From assembly GCA_025529335.1 (NCBI GenBank), contig JAMYHX010000025.1:114423-178422 (forward strand): a DNA stretch of 64,000 bases, written 5' to 3'. Below, piece by piece: positions 11,782 through 25,439 of this stretch. Below the pieces are notes generated by a model, which made no database searches, was not told where the DNA came from, and saw nothing but the letters and a program-made list of their open reading frames with translations. The DNA comes from Rhizopus sp. PT2906. Taxonomy: Eukaryota > Mucoromycota > Mucoromycetes > Mucorales > Rhizopodaceae. The position numbers and the translations under genes were made by a program. Positions within the stretch are counted from its first letter, which is position 1; every line of letters starts with the position of its first letter.

Positions 11782-14736
11782 ATGAAATCGTCATATAAAG
11801 TAAATTCATAAACAACAAGAAATGGTAGTTATACTCACATAATCAAGTTCTCCAATCTGCTAGGTACTGTTTATACAGGCGCCAATGTGCTTTTTACACC
11901 AGACGGAAATACGATTATTAGTGTAGTTGGCAATCGAGTGTCATTCTTTGATCTTGTCAAGTAAGAAAGAAAGAATATAGTGGATTATTATAAACTAAAG
12001 AAACCTCTTAGCAATACCTCATATACACTTCCAATCGAAATGCGCAAGAATATAGATCATATAGTACTCTCACCCAAAGGCAATCTTTTAGTTACCATTG
12101 ATTTAGGCAAGAAAACATAGATCATCCTAAAATCTACTTGTTTTAACACATTTCTTAAATAGACGGTCGAGCTTTATTGATCAGCGTCAATCGTAGAGTC
12201 ATTCTTCACCACATGAACTTTAAAGGTAGAACCAAGAGCGCCAAATTCAGTCCTGACGGCAAGTACTTTGCGATTTCACTTGAAAAGAATGTAGAAATAT
12301 GGAAAGCACCAGGACATACCCGAGAATATGCACCCTTTGTACTCATAAAGACTGCAGTTGGACATCATGATACAGTAAACAGTATCAATTGGAGCCCTGA
12401 CTCAAGGTAGGAGATAACGGACCAACATGGATGATGATGATTAAGGATTTATATATATTTGTAGATTTTTAATTACTGCATCAAAAGATATGACAGCTCG
12501 TATTTACACTGTGGATAAAGATTTGGAAGATTTTGTTCCATCAACTCTTTCTGGACATCGTGATTATATTATAAATGCCTGGTTCTCAGCAGACATGTCA
12601 AATGTAAGAAGAAAAACCATGAATTATATATTCTGGCTGACCATATTTATAGATATATACTGTCAGTAGAGATGGTGCCTTGTTCCAGTGGAAAAATGCA
12701 ACCTATGCAGAATTACATGAGGATTCTGATACAGAAATGGTAGAAGTGGATGAAGATGGCAATGAGATTGTCCGCATAGATAAAGCCAAGTGGAGAATTT
12801 TGAAAAAGAATTACTTTAATATGGCAGGCGTCAAGGTGAATGTAGCAGAATTCTTTGCTGCGAGCAATTTAATTGTTGTAGGATTCAACTCTGGCTTGTT
12901 TGGCCTCTATGAAGTCCCTCATTTTACTGCTATTCATACACTAAGGTAGAGCTTATTCCCCTTTGCAGCGTTTTATCACTTGTACTAACATAATCACCAG
13001 TATTTCTCAACACAAAATTGATACATGCGCCATCAACTCTACAGGAGAATGGTTAGCTTTTGGCTCTAAGGCGCTTGGACAATTATTGGTCTGGGAATGG
13101 CAGTCTGAAACCTACGTATTGAAGCAGCAAGGCCATTATTATGATATCAATGCAGTCTCTTATTCTTCTGATGGACAATATCTTGCTACTGGTGGTGATG
13201 ACGGTAAAGTAAAAGTCTGGAATACAAATTCTGGGTTCTGCTTTGTCACCTTTAGCGAGCACAAGAGTGGAGTCAAAGCAGTTGAATTTGCCAAGCAAGG
13301 TCAAGTCGTATTTTCCGCGAGCTTAGATGGCACCGTTCGTGCATTCGATCTTGTCCGTTACCGTAATTTCAGAACATTTACAAGCCCAAATCCTGTTCAA
13401 TTCACCTCTCTTGCTGTGGATCCTTCCGGTGAAATTGTCTGTGCTGGTACATTGGACACATTTGAAATTTTCGTTTGGAGCGTTCAAACAGGCAAATTAC
13501 TTGATATCATGGCTGGTCATACTGGTCCCATCAGCTCTCTTGCCTTCTCGCCCACTGGTATGCTACTTCTGAGTGGCAGTTGGGATCATTCTGCTCGAAC
13601 ATGGGATGTATTTGGACGTGGCAAGACGATTGAACCCCTTGTTCATCAAACAGAAGTTCTGGCTGTAGCATTCAAACCTGACGGTAAAGAAATTGCTGCG
13701 GCCACATTGGACGGACAAATTACTTTCTGGGGTGTAGAAGAAGGTAATATTATTAATACAATTGATGGTCGTAAAGATATCATGGGTGGTCGTAAAAAGG
13801 ACGATCGCACCTCAGCAGAGAATGCCGCCTCTGGAAAATGCTTCAATTCCCTTTGTTACACTGCTGATGGTTCAAGCATTATTGGCTCAGGCACAAGTAA
13901 ATATATCTGTATTTATGATGTAGAAAGCACATTTTTGGTGAAAAAGTTCCAAATCTCTCAGAACCTTTCGCTGGACGGTACTCAGGAATACTTAAACTCT
14001 AAATATATGACAGAGTTTGGCAGTATTGAAGAAATGGAAGAAGAAGGCTCCGATGCTGAAGAACGTGTAGACAACTCTTTACCAGGCACAAGGACCGGTG
14101 ATCTTTCAGTTAGAAAAGTTCGACCCGAAGTGAAATCAACAGCCGTACGATTCTCGCCTACAGGCAGAGCATGGGCAGCTGCTACAACAGACGGATTATT
14201 GATCTACTCACTGGATGAAGATATACTTTTTGATCCTTTTGATTTAGAAATCGATATTACGCCTGAAACAGTCTTGGAAGCACTTTCAGAAAAGGAGTAC
14301 TTAAAGTCTATTTGCATGGCGTTCCGATTAAACGAAAAGCCAGTAACGCACAAAGTATTTGAAGGCATTCCACCAGACTCTGTGAGCCTTGTTTGCCAGA
14401 ACATGCCAGAAAAGTACCTTTTCAAATTACTAACATTCATTGGTGTTCACATGGAAACAAGTCCTCATATAGAGTTCCACTTGCTATGGGTGACAAACAT
14501 CATGACCTACCATGGTAGATACCTTCGTGATCACCGTGGAGAGTTCCAACCTGTGTTTAGAGCTTTGCATAAAGGCGTGAATCGAGTGCGCGATGATATT
14601 GCTACATTGTAAGTCATCTTTTTATTATAATTCATGATGTAATAGTTCTAACTTTTTCTCTAGGTGTGATTCCAACAATTATACACTTAGATATCTCTTA
14701 ACCCAGCAGTCTCTTGCTGCTAAATCATCTACATAA
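11782..14736 (+). CDS. PWP2: Periodic tryptophan protein 2 (UTP1), U3 snoRNP / small-subunit processome WD40 protein
   Basis: Eight exons: 11782-11799, 11848-11960, 12012-12106, 12163-12406, 12465-12603, 12653-12945, 13001-14608 and 14664-14736 (860 residues). The start is a 6-codon exon (MKSSYK) spliced to FSNLLGTVYTG, matching the family N-terminus. Two WD40 propellers follow (motifs such as FSPDGKYFA, SWDHSARTWDVFG). An acidic linker is near EEMEEEGSDAEERVD, and the helical Utp12 domain ends the protein. It works in the nucleolus in 18S rRNA maturation, in the UTP-B subcomplex. The third intron starts with GC (AG|GCAAGA), a GC-AG intron. It is convergent with the chitin synthase gene, whose stop is 158 bp away. 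Confidence 0.96.
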
Positions 14737-14893
14737 TAAACATAATTCTTCATTTGTTGCAGTTTATAGTTTTGATACAATATACAAGGTTTATTTTTGA
14801 AATGTAAAACAATTAAAATGGTCAAATGCAATAATTTGTGATATTTCTAAAAGATGCAAACTTATATAAAATGATGATTGCCTATACAATGAA

Positions 14894-17800
14894 TCACTGT
14901 TCCTCCAGTAGAATGCTTTGTATGCTACTATTGATAAACTCTTTCTTAACATTCATATCGATTCCGAATATATTGGATAACCTTTCACGAACTAAACACA
15001 TATCAGACACATACATGCTTACATATTAGTGTTAGCTTACCTTGTTTTTTAGTTATAAGCATCAAATCTTCTGTTTCTATTATACTTTTGATCTCTTCAA
15101 AGATTCTTTCATCAGAAGGGAACGGAGAAGGCTCCATCATGACTGATAGTGATTGCTGGCTTTGTGGCAGATTATCCTTATTGAAAGTGCCAAGCAGATG
15201 AGCAGCGCTTCCTTGGTCAAATGACATTGTTGTTGGCGGTCGATTAAGCATAATGGGTGTATCCATTCTAGAGGAGGAATAGCTTGTTCTATCGCCATGT
15301 AGTTGAGGGGCTGATTTGTTATAGTTTGTAGGAAGCTCTGTCATAGAAGGATAGAAAGGTTGTCCGACAAGGCCAGAATGAGTCATTGTTGAGGTAGGTC
15401 GCATCATCTGAGTATATGGCATCATATTTGGTGAAAAGGATAGCATCGAGATGTTAGGATAACCTGCTATTGGTGTCTTGCCTGCGCCGTATTCAGATCC
15501 TGCAACAAACGAATTGCTTCCTTCCAAGTTATTGTACATGAATGACTGACGAACGTTCATGTTTTGTGAAGCATCAGGGCAGTAACCGTAGTCCAATCCT
15601 CCATTCATGCTTGTGCTGTGCCGTAAGTAAGGATCAGGATAGGGTGATGCTAGGACATTTGCCCTGTATGTGCCTCCACTGAGACCAGTCACTTTGGAAT
15701 CTGCCGAACTTCGATCCATCAGCTCTTGTTCATAAATGGACCATTTCTTCATTGGAATCATCTTTTCATCAAACTCTTCTTCATCCGTCACAATGATCTT
15801 TCGTTGCTTTTCTCCTACAACAACACGAGTATTACCCCATGAGAAATCGTCGAAGTGCCAAAACGAATATATGGGCAGGAAGAAAGAGTAGATAGGCATG
15901 GCAAATAAGTAAAAGAACATCCAACCGATATGCTGCCACTGCCTCTTCAGAATGAAAAGAACAACTTGTAATGCGTAAATGCCACCAAGTATACTAATGG
16001 CAAGCTTAGGGAACGGGCCAGAGTGTGATGCCATAACATAGACAAGGTAAACGAGGTAAACAAACGATACAGGAAGCGTCAAAGTACCGATGAGATCAAT
16101 CAGAACAACGAACCTCATTGAAAAGCAGCAGAAACCACAAAGGTCTGGCAACAAGACTACCTCTAGCAGATTATGAATTGTAGAATTAATCCATCGACGA
16201 CGTTGTGACAGCAAGACTCTCCATCTATCTGGTGCTACAGTGCGGCACATGGCATATGGAGTAAACTTCATTTTGTATTGAGGAAAATGCTTCATCATGA
16301 GCGTCGTCAAATAACGATCTTCTCCAAGAGATAGCAAGTTCTTTTTGTGAAGCGTGTCTACTCGATTTTCAGAGTAATCTCTGATGACTTTTGGTGAAAT
16401 GATAAGGGGTTCATTTTTGACAGGTGTCCTGACTCTGTACATACAAAAGCAACCAGGCAGGCATGTAACAGATCCAAACAGAGATTCAAATGCTTTTGCC
16501 AAATAATGAGAGATATAGTATTCGTATACTTGAATCATTGTAGTCCACGACTGGTTCTCATTTGACAGTGCAGTTTCGCCACAGATACCCATAATTTGAC
16601 CATCATGCAACATGGAGGAGATCAAATAACTAAGGGAATGTGGCATAACTTCTGTATCTGAATCGACCATTAAAATGTATTCATAAAATGAAGGGTTGAC
16701 TCCAATAACATTATTGATTTGATAATAAATTTCAAGTTCCAACGGTGTCATTTCTCCATCAAAGTGAACTCGGTTCAAGAAGTTCATACAAATCATTTGT
16801 GAATCACGTTTGCCTCGATTTCCTGGCTTTGCCCTTTCGGACGCTTTTCCAACTTTCACGACAACAATGTATGGTACGATATGTCCTTCACATTCATACA
16901 GGCCAGAGTATACTTTACCATAATTGAGTTGCTTTGATCCTTCGCCCACAGATTTGAACATTCGAGGCTCCGGTTCATTTGTCATATCATAACCAAGCAC
17001 ATCCAATACGATCCTTGGCGTCGGACGGTCATTGCCACTGCCCATAATCATACCATCGGCAATAATAAAGAGTAGCTTCCTTTTGTCATCATAATTCATT
17101 ACTGCAAGAGAATTGATTGTCTTTCTGATCGACTCTTCGCCTTCTGTATAACATGGGACTTGGCATATAACAAACTTATCGTGATCCTCTGGAACAGGAG
17201 TGCTTCCAAATTGGAGCGCAGCAAGGAATTTTACAAGAATAACAGCGCACATAAGTATGGCACATGCAAGAAGCATATAGTTGGTAAACATACATCGAGC
17301 CGTGTCTCTTGGGTCAACATGTCCAATAAAGAAATAATTATCTAGGCAGTTCATATTTTGCTGCTGTTGTTCAAGCGACATCCTGTCTTTGTACATTTCC
17401 CATTTACTAGTCGCATCTGTTCCACTGAAATGCGTAAAGAGGTCCTTGACTACATCAGAGAGAAAGTTGTACTCATTGTCAGCTGCTCCATAATATTGAA
17501 CAGTTGTAAGGTAATCTTGTATATCATATACCTTGTCATGAATGACCAATACGGCACGGCCCCAGCCATTAGCATCTGCTTCAAGATCAGATAAGCGATG
17601 CACTAGTGTCCCCTTTTTAAAATCCTTGATTGCTGGTAGAAACTTGTCCCAGTACCAATGAGAATCCTTCATGTCACTTAAAGTATCGAGCTGAAGTTGA
17701 TCACCAGAATAATGTATAAATGAGGCTTGCGGATTAACAGATGTGTTGGCCATCATGCGTATGTTTGGATTCGTTACTAACCCGGCACAGGCTACAGTTA

Positions 17801-20800
17801 AAGGAGGCGGAATAGATGAAGACATATCATAACCAGCCAAGTCACCCATCATAGATTGATCAGCAATTAGTCCAGCCGCTCCATGGCTCATTCTTGCAAA
17901 CTTTGTCATGTCATATACCACTCCTCTGATACTCATATAGTTATCGTTTGGCAAGCTGTGAGCTCTGACATTGGCTATAGAGTACATCGTCTGTGTTCCA
18001 GGACATACAATTTCGCCTAGGCCGACGATCACAAAGAGTATTATTGCTGATATAAAGGCGATAATGGCGCAAAGCGCTACCTTTTCGCGCCACGCCATTT
18101 GGATATCAGGTCGATCCATCTTACCAAACCACCGTAAGAAAGGAGATGGTATCCAAAATGTCAGCAACCAAACAAATATAACCCACCATCGACGCACTTT
18201 AGTAATAGAGACATTCTCTACATGTTCGACTTGTGGTCCTGGTGTTTCTTCAACCATCTTGCTCATGTCCATATTTGGTCCAAGGCTAAGCAAATGATAT
18301 TAGTATGTTATTTATCCATACTGTAATGACTTACCCATTAGCATGATTCCATTCTAATTCTTCTTCCCATTGACTACCATTAGTTGCATGTATATTCTCG
18401 CTATATCCTTGGCTCGATCCTTCGATACCATATTCACTCGCCACGCCATTATACATATTCATACTGTCATTGTTGAGAGAATATTGGACTATAGGCGATT
18501 CTGTGCCTACTTCATTTTTAGCTGGTAATGTGCGATTGAATGCGCCTTTTCGAATCTCTCTTTCTTGTTTTTCCAGTACCCTCAAAGTGTCTTCTAGTTC
18601 TTTCCAAAGGTCATACTTTAACCAAATCATATTACGGCCAATGGTCAATTCGTTTACGTTCCAATCCATAGTCCTACAGATATGTTCCATCTTTTCCTTG
18701 TTTAACGTCTCCATATCGTCTATTGATAGCCCAGTGTCTAGTAATATTCTCTCGTACCGCACCATAAATTCTTCAAAAGTATATTTATATGCATAGTCTA
18801 CTTGATGGCGTACGCATAATTCGGGTATAGAAAAAGCACGAATTTGACATTTGACTCGACTGTGATCAAACTCGGCTGATGATTGTACATCGTTCGGCCG
18901 GATGTGGATAATATTATAGATCGTAGTGCCGGATATAGATGAAGTAATGTCGCAAAGAGTGGTATAAAGCTGATTTATTGCTGTGTTTTGCTGTATTGTT
19001 TTTGGGGCTGTATCTTGTTTCTTTTCAGATGTTGGACACTCATACTTGTTGCTTTCACTTGCAAGAGTTTCAGCCGAATCGCTTCTGGGAGATCTTTTGT
19101 TGATCGAAGGCTTTCTCAGTGGTTTACTACTAACTTGTGCCTTAATGATAGCTCGATCGTCATTGGGGTGAGACTTGATTGTCATTGCCGAGTTCTTGAA
19201 AAGATTTGATACAAAATTATTGGAACTACCATCCTTGAACATGCTTACAAAATCCGGAGACACATCATCAAGATTATCTTGTAAAAAGCTTTCAACATTG
19301 TAATCTGCTGTTCCACAGAAATGCTTGATTCCAAAAGCAAACGTTTGATGGTTTCTTGACAAAGATGGATGAGTGGAAAGTTGACGTTGTAGTGCAGCCA
19401 AGAAGTTGGCATCTGTTGCATCTGTTACTCCAGTCTGCAGTTTCGCTGTATCTCTGTTTAAAAGGCCAGATATTCCATTTAAGCATGCGAGCCTCTGTTG
19501 ACCTTTTTGGTGATATTTGGTCATATCTCTTTTGAGCTCCTGTTTGTCTTTGCCGAGGAGAAGTTCCAGACAAGTAAAACTATCAAAATTGAGGGTGATA
19601 GAGGGAAATGTTATACCATCACTGGTCATCAGCATATTTGATTCGCTATCTTTGTCAAATGTTTCACTCAAGAAGAAACAATTTAGGTATTCGTTTGCAA
19701 TGTTTGTACAAAATTGTTCAAATCCATTAGACGCATGATTTTGAAAGCCAAACTGATCCAGTATTCCAATGATGTTTACAGAATCATCAGAGCCTGAATA
19801 GCATATTCTTTGGTTAATCGATTCTACTATCCATAAGAATAAGACGTTGTAGAGCGTGCGTGCGAGACTATCTCTTTGATCCGCGGCAGCCTTAGGATTT
19901 AGAAATACCGTACAAAGTTCTCTTCCGATCATTTTAAGTTTGTAAGTCAGACATGTTTCCAATTTAGAAGGCGATACACCAAGCATCATGGATACTGTTT
20001 CCAAGACATCATTGTTCTTCACGACGCATGCCTCTTGAGCGGTTGTTAAGGCGTTGTTGTTTTCAGTAAATTGAAGATTTCCAATATGCAAAATGGCAGC
20101 CAAGAGTTGAAATATCTGTGTAACTACTTTCACTTTGAATCCACATATTTTAAACGCCTTTTTCAAATTGTTGAATTGAATTTCATCATTCCAATGAGGC
20201 GAGGACAGGCAATTAGACTGACTCAGATAGCTGAAATTTTCTGGCTTATAATTGATATGTAGAGCGTTCTTTTCTTCAATTGTTGTGCCTGCGAGGAGCG
20301 AATAAAACACGTGGAATGACCTTTCATTGGATGGAATATTGGTCACGCGAGTTTTATCAAATTGGTAAGTCAACATTCTCGATCCCAAGATCCGTCCACG
20401 CTTACTGAATTGAATTTCCTGAAAAATACTATATTTGGAAGTTGATACATTTTGTACTGTGGATACCTGACCAAATGCTTCCAGGATGATGTGCGCATGT
20501 TGTATTTTTAAGCCTAGTTTATGTTCTGCGTTATTGTGTATTGAGAGATATAAAAGTCCTGATAAAAGATGTGATCGAGTCGTGGTTTTGCCAGAGCCTG
20601 TGATGCCACTATATTAGAAATAAGTTTAATATATGCTGTCATTGTTACTGATCTTGATGTCATAATTTTTATACCTTAGTATCACACTTTGATCTTCACC
20701 CGTTCTTCTCATACAAAAATAGATTTTGGTTGCCATCTCATAAATATGCGGCTGAAGAGGCTTTTTATCATGTATGTCCTTATATCCAGCATTTGCATAC

Positions 20801-20994
20801 AATTCGAGCGTTGCATCATTTAATAACTCTAATGGCTGAAATGGATTGACAACAATTAAATTTGAATATCCTAATTGAGTATATGGTATATTGAGCTTGT
20901 ATCTAGTTTCTAGTAGACTACATATAGAATCTTCTGTCGGTGGTCGTTCTCTCCCGTTACAGAGTGTAACAAGATTCTCGCATTCATTTTGCAT
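14894..20994 (-). CDS. Chitin synthase with N-terminal myosin motor-like domain (class V/VII type)
   Basis: Exons 20994-20675, 20608-18335, 18285-15041 and 14991-14894 give 1978 residues. A myosin head-like domain (about 1-750) has P-loop GITGSGKT (108-115). Its switch I is degenerate (NVSTSKYS in place of NxxSSRFGK) and switch II reads DQFGFQ instead of DIxGFE, so ATPase activity is doubtful. Then come two membrane segments, a cytochrome-b5-like region, the glycosyltransferase family 2 chitin synthase core (DSDTEVMP, GEDRYL, QRRRW near 1555), several C-terminal membrane helices, a long Ser/Met/Tyr-rich tail and a DEK-type C-terminal domain split across the last intron. The enzyme extrudes chitin at growing tips; the motor part is thought to guide vesicles. 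Upstream it shares a roughly 1-kb divergent promoter region with TOP3B. Confidence 0.96.
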
Positions 20995-21985
20995 TTTGAC
21001 CGCGGGAAGAAACAGGAGGAAAAAAAAAGAAGTAAGCCACTGTTTTACCCTTTTGTTAATAAAGACAAATGAAAAAAAAAAAGGGAAGGCAAAGTAGCAT
21101 GAAATCATTCGTGGTTAACCTTGTTGAGTATGAATTTTTAGTTCAAGTGTATATCCATCCTTTTGTGATTCTTTCTCCGTGTGTGTTCCGAAAAAGTAAT
21201 AGATTACATAGCTTTGTACAACAAATTGTTTTAGAGTGCGTTGAAAGGATGATGACATGTTCCCCTCATTTTTTAATAAAGAGTGAATACTATGAAAGCT
21301 GTAGCAATCTCTTATTTTTGTATACCGCGGCTCGCTTGACATACTGTCCATATAATGTTGAGCACAAATTCAGAGTCGAAGAGTAATCATCTGGTCATTT
21401 TGTGTTGAAAACAAAAAGAAAGAAACAAAAGAAGCAAGCAACTGGCTGTTTCAAAAAACAAATCAGTATTCAATAAAGTTATCTTTAATACCTACCATCA
21501 ATTCAATGTCGATCATAACAATATGCATTGAAATCAAATGTTGCTAGAGTTAATATAAAATATCTATATAAGTTTCAAGCCCGAGTGGCTTTTATAGCAA
21601 GAGCTCATCAGCAATAAGATACAAAAGGAACCAACAGGACGCTTCTTTAGGTATCATAACTCCCAGATGTCATTCAAAAGTCTGTTTTCTATGAGTTGAT
21701 CTACTATATCTGTACTCACAATTTACGCGCTTAATTTGATCCTTTAGCTTAATAGTGATATAGAATACATTGGATTATGCCATCATGCAATGTACTAATT
21801 GTAGTAATTAACTTATCCTTTAGCTAATAAGCATAGATAAAAGGTATGAGCCTTTAATAATAATTAAAAAAAAATACGTCTTAAAATTAAAGTCTCGATA
21901 TGATTTGAGAGATAATTGGTGGCAATTTAACAAAAGGAAGTCTAGAAAGGTCACAATCTAAATCATAGCTTTCTTACATTAACAA
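20995..21985. promoter_or_regulatory. Divergent intergenic region between chitin synthase and TOP3B
   Basis: 991 bp of AT-rich DNA separate the two start codons. The side nearest the chitin synthase has A/T-rich tracts (21005-21095). No open frame of note occurs. Promoters of both genes must lie here, but no specific binding site can be named. Confidence 0.5.
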
Positions 21986-24900
21986 ATGCCACCATTCAAT
22001 GTTCTCATGGTATGAGTTATTGCTTATAAAAAAAAAAAAGAAAAAAAAAAAGCAATTTAAATGTCCCAAAACTAGGTGGCTGAAAAGCCTTCTTTGGCTG
22101 AAGCTCTAAGCAAGCTACTTGCACCTGGCGGACAGGTAAGATAATAAGTTAAGCTAAAAAAGAATATAATAATCAACCGAGCATAAAAAGTACACAACGC
22201 ATAAAAGGACAACCCCTGTTCACGAATGGAAAGGCATGTTTCGAGATCAACCTGCTGAATTCCATTTCACTTCAGTTACTGGACATGTCTACAGTCTTGA
22301 CTTTACTAAAGAATACAACTCTTGGGATATAGAGCCTATGAAGCTATTCGATGCAAAGACGATCAAGCTAGAATCGAACCCTAAAATGAAAATAACAAAC
22401 CATTTGCAGAATATGGCCAAAGGCATGGATTATTTGGTTCTATGGTTGGATTGTGATAGAGAAGGCGAAAATATTTGCTTTGAAGTTATTGAAAACTGTT
22501 TGCATTATCTAAAACAACCACCAAGTGGAAACAAGATGGATTGTGTCCTACGAGCTCGATTTTCAGGTAAAGAAAGAAGAAAGGAAGAAAAAGAGATAAC
22601 ACATGACTAATATATACATGTATTAGCTATTACAAAAGAGGACGTATCCAGGGCGATGAAGCATCTTGTTAAGCCTAATGAAAACGAATCAAAAGGTATG
22701 TATATTAGCAGACAATAAAAGGTAATAATACGCTTCTTTATGTAGCTGTGGATGCTCGACAGGAGCTTGATCTAAAAGTAGGTGTGGCATTCACCCGATT
22801 TCAAACAAGATTCTTTCAGGGTAAATATGGCAATTTGGATTCTACAGTTATCAGTTATGGTCCATGCCAAACACCTACATTATCTTTTTGCGTTGAGAGA
22901 CATGATCGTATTCAGGGTTTCCAACCTGAGCCTTTTTGGGCTCTTAAAGTGACTGTAAAGAAGGACAATACACCTATCAGCTTGACATGGAGTCGAGAAA
23001 GAGTGTTTGATAAGCAAGTGGGTAACTTATTCTTGAAGATGATTGACGATGTAAAGGCAAAGGGTGCAGAGTAAGATTTCTCCCTTTTTTCTTCTTCTTG
23101 TAATTCTCATAATATATAACAGAGTTACGAGTATTGATATACAAAAGAAATCAAAGCCAAGGCCACATGCTCTTAACACAGTATAGTATCTAAAGGAAGA
23201 ATGTATGATCTTGTATAAACATCTCGTTTCTTCCTAGGTTGAACTGCTTAAGCATTGTTCGTCAAGTCTTGGTATCAGTCCAAGCGAGGCAGTAAGTGTT
23301 TCAAAAGAATTAACAAGATGAGATTTGCTTATCTCAAGTGGTAGATGAGCATTGCAGAACGACTCTATACTCAAGGTTACATATCTTATCCGCGTACAGA
23401 GACATCAAAATATCCAGATAACTTTGATATCAATGCTGTCCTTAGAGAGCAATCTGTTCATCCTGAGTGGGGAAAATTCTGCAAGGACCTTCTAGAAAAC
23501 GGATATGATAGACCATCAGGTGGTGTTGATGTCGGTGATCATCCGCCTATGTAAGTAAGCATGTGCTTTATTTAGATATGATTCGAACTAAACTTCTTTA
23601 ATAGCACACCTACTCGTGTTGCCTTGGAAGGCGAACTGCACGGTGATACTTGGCGAGTATATGACTTTGTTAGTCGTAATTTTATCGGTTCTATCAGTTC
23701 TGGGCTAAAGTATGTTACCACTACCATTACCTTCTCAATTGGTCAAGAAGAGTTCCACTGTAAAGGTTCAAGAGTGACTTCATTAGGATTTGCTTCTGTC
23801 ATGCACTGGTAATAGCTTTATTCCTCACTTTGCCTAATCACTTTATTAAACTATTTTGCTTATTGTAGGATGGGTAGAACGGATGAGTATATCCCAGAAT
23901 TTAAGAAAGGAGATATTTTAGATATAGAATCTGTTAGTCTGTCGGAAGGAAAGACATCGCCACCAGATTATCTGACTGAATCAGAATTGATTGGACTTAT
24001 GGAACATCATGGTATCGGCACAGATGCCTCTATCCCTACTCATATCAATAATATTTGTCAGAGAAACTACGTTCAAGTTTCAGGAGCATCGAGAAGATTG
24101 ATTCCAACCAATCTAGGCATCGTGCTTATTCATGGGTACACTTTTTTTTATATCATGTTTAACAATACTAATATCGTTTTATAGATATCGTAAGTGATCA
24201 TTCTAATGACAGAGATATTGTATATTCATTCAATGCTTTAGAGAAAATTGATCCAGAGTTATCCTTACCCACAATGAGGTCAGACATGGAACAACAGTTG
24301 AACTTGATTGCTTCTGGAAAGGCTTCTCATAAAGAAGTTCTTACGCATTTCTTAAAAATGTTTGAGAAGAAGTTTGAATACTTCATAAAGAGTGTAGTGT
24401 AGTAGCAGCACGAATGCTTACCCTTGAATTCACATCATTGTCTTTTTCTAGATTAACTCTATGGACGAATTATTCGAGGCTACATTTTCACCTCTTGCAG
24501 CAACAGGAAGACCACTTTCCAAATGTGGTAAATGCAAAAGGTAGATTTGGTATACATTTTGATGGTCTTTGTTCTAAACAATATTCAGGTACATGAAGTA
24601 TATTGCTTTGAAGCCTAATCGGCTTCATTGCAGCACATGTGATGAAACATATTCTCTTCCACTTAACGGAACTATCAAGTTGTATAAAGAACTTCGATGC
24701 GTAAGTGTGTAAAGAGTGTTGACAACAATATGCAATTAAGTAGCCCTCTTTCTAGCCGCTTGATGATTTTGAACTTGTGCTTTATTCCACAGGCTCAAAA
24801 GGAACTGGATATCCTATTTGCCCTTACTGCTTCAATCACCCACCTTTTGAGAATTTCAAAAAAGGTAAGGTCTCAACTGTATGGAGCTCATAATTTTTAC

Positions 24901-25439
24901 TTGTAACGGGTAGGCATGTCCTGTAATCACTGTCCTCATCCTACGTGTCCTCATTCGATGGTCACGAATGCTATATGTCCTTGTCCTGAATCTGAAAAGG
25001 AAGAATTTCCGTGCAAAGGCTCACTTATTTTAGATGCTACGTCAGCACCCAGATGGAAGCTTAGTTGTAATGAATGTAATATTGTATCATCATTTGTTGA
25101 TACAGTTAAGAGTAAGTTTTAGAATAGCCTTGAACTTTTTCTGATTGATTTCACCTAGATGTCAGTATTGTAAAGGGCAATTTATGTGAGTGCGATTCGG
25201 TATTAGTAAAAATAGAATTTCGAGAGAACCAAAACAAAGAACCGCTGGTTGGCTGCATTATGTGTGATAGTGAGATTGAAAACTTATTGACAACGAGGTC
25301 TGTACTTGATAATATATATATATATGTGTGTGTGTTACTAATAGCTTTTATATGGTATAGGTTTGCAAGAAAGAATGTACGTTCGAGATTTAAAGGAAGA
25401 CGTAGAGGAAAAGGCCGTCGTGGGAAGAGAAGGCTTTAA
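21986..25439 (+). CDS. TOP3B: DNA topoisomerase 3-beta
   Basis: Eighteen exons: 21986-22009, 22076-22135, 22191-22566, 22627-22695, 22746-23070, 23123-23180, 23238-23291, 23345-23550, 23605-23808, 23869-24135, 24185-24189, 24242-24393, 24452-24540, 24589-24700, 24756-24864, 24914-25111, 25159-25297 and 25361-25439 (841 residues). It aligns end to end with animal TOP3B: VAEKPSLAEAL, toprim motif WLDCDREGENICFEV, and catalytic Tyr about 337 in GYISYPRTET. HHGIGTDASIPTHINNICQR, four Cys-rich zinc-binding repeats and an Arg/Gly/Lys tail (RFKGRRRGKGRRGKRRL) like the RNA-binding RGG tail of TOP3B follow. The enzyme relaxes DNA and, in animals, RNA as a type IA topoisomerase. Exon 11 is only 5 nt (ATATC). 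The acceptor of exon 3 could instead be 22182, adding three residues. Confidence 0.96.

Noticed and set aside
20401..20470. Apparent GT-AG intron in the myosin part of the chitin synthase (GTATCC...TTTCAG)
   Set aside because: The interval is open in frame and supplies the residues aligned with switch I (EAFGQVSTVQN...), so it was kept as coding.
21570..21600. GCCCGAGTGGC, like a Ser/Leu tRNA D-arm
   Set aside because: No acceptor stem, anticodon arm or T-loop around it.
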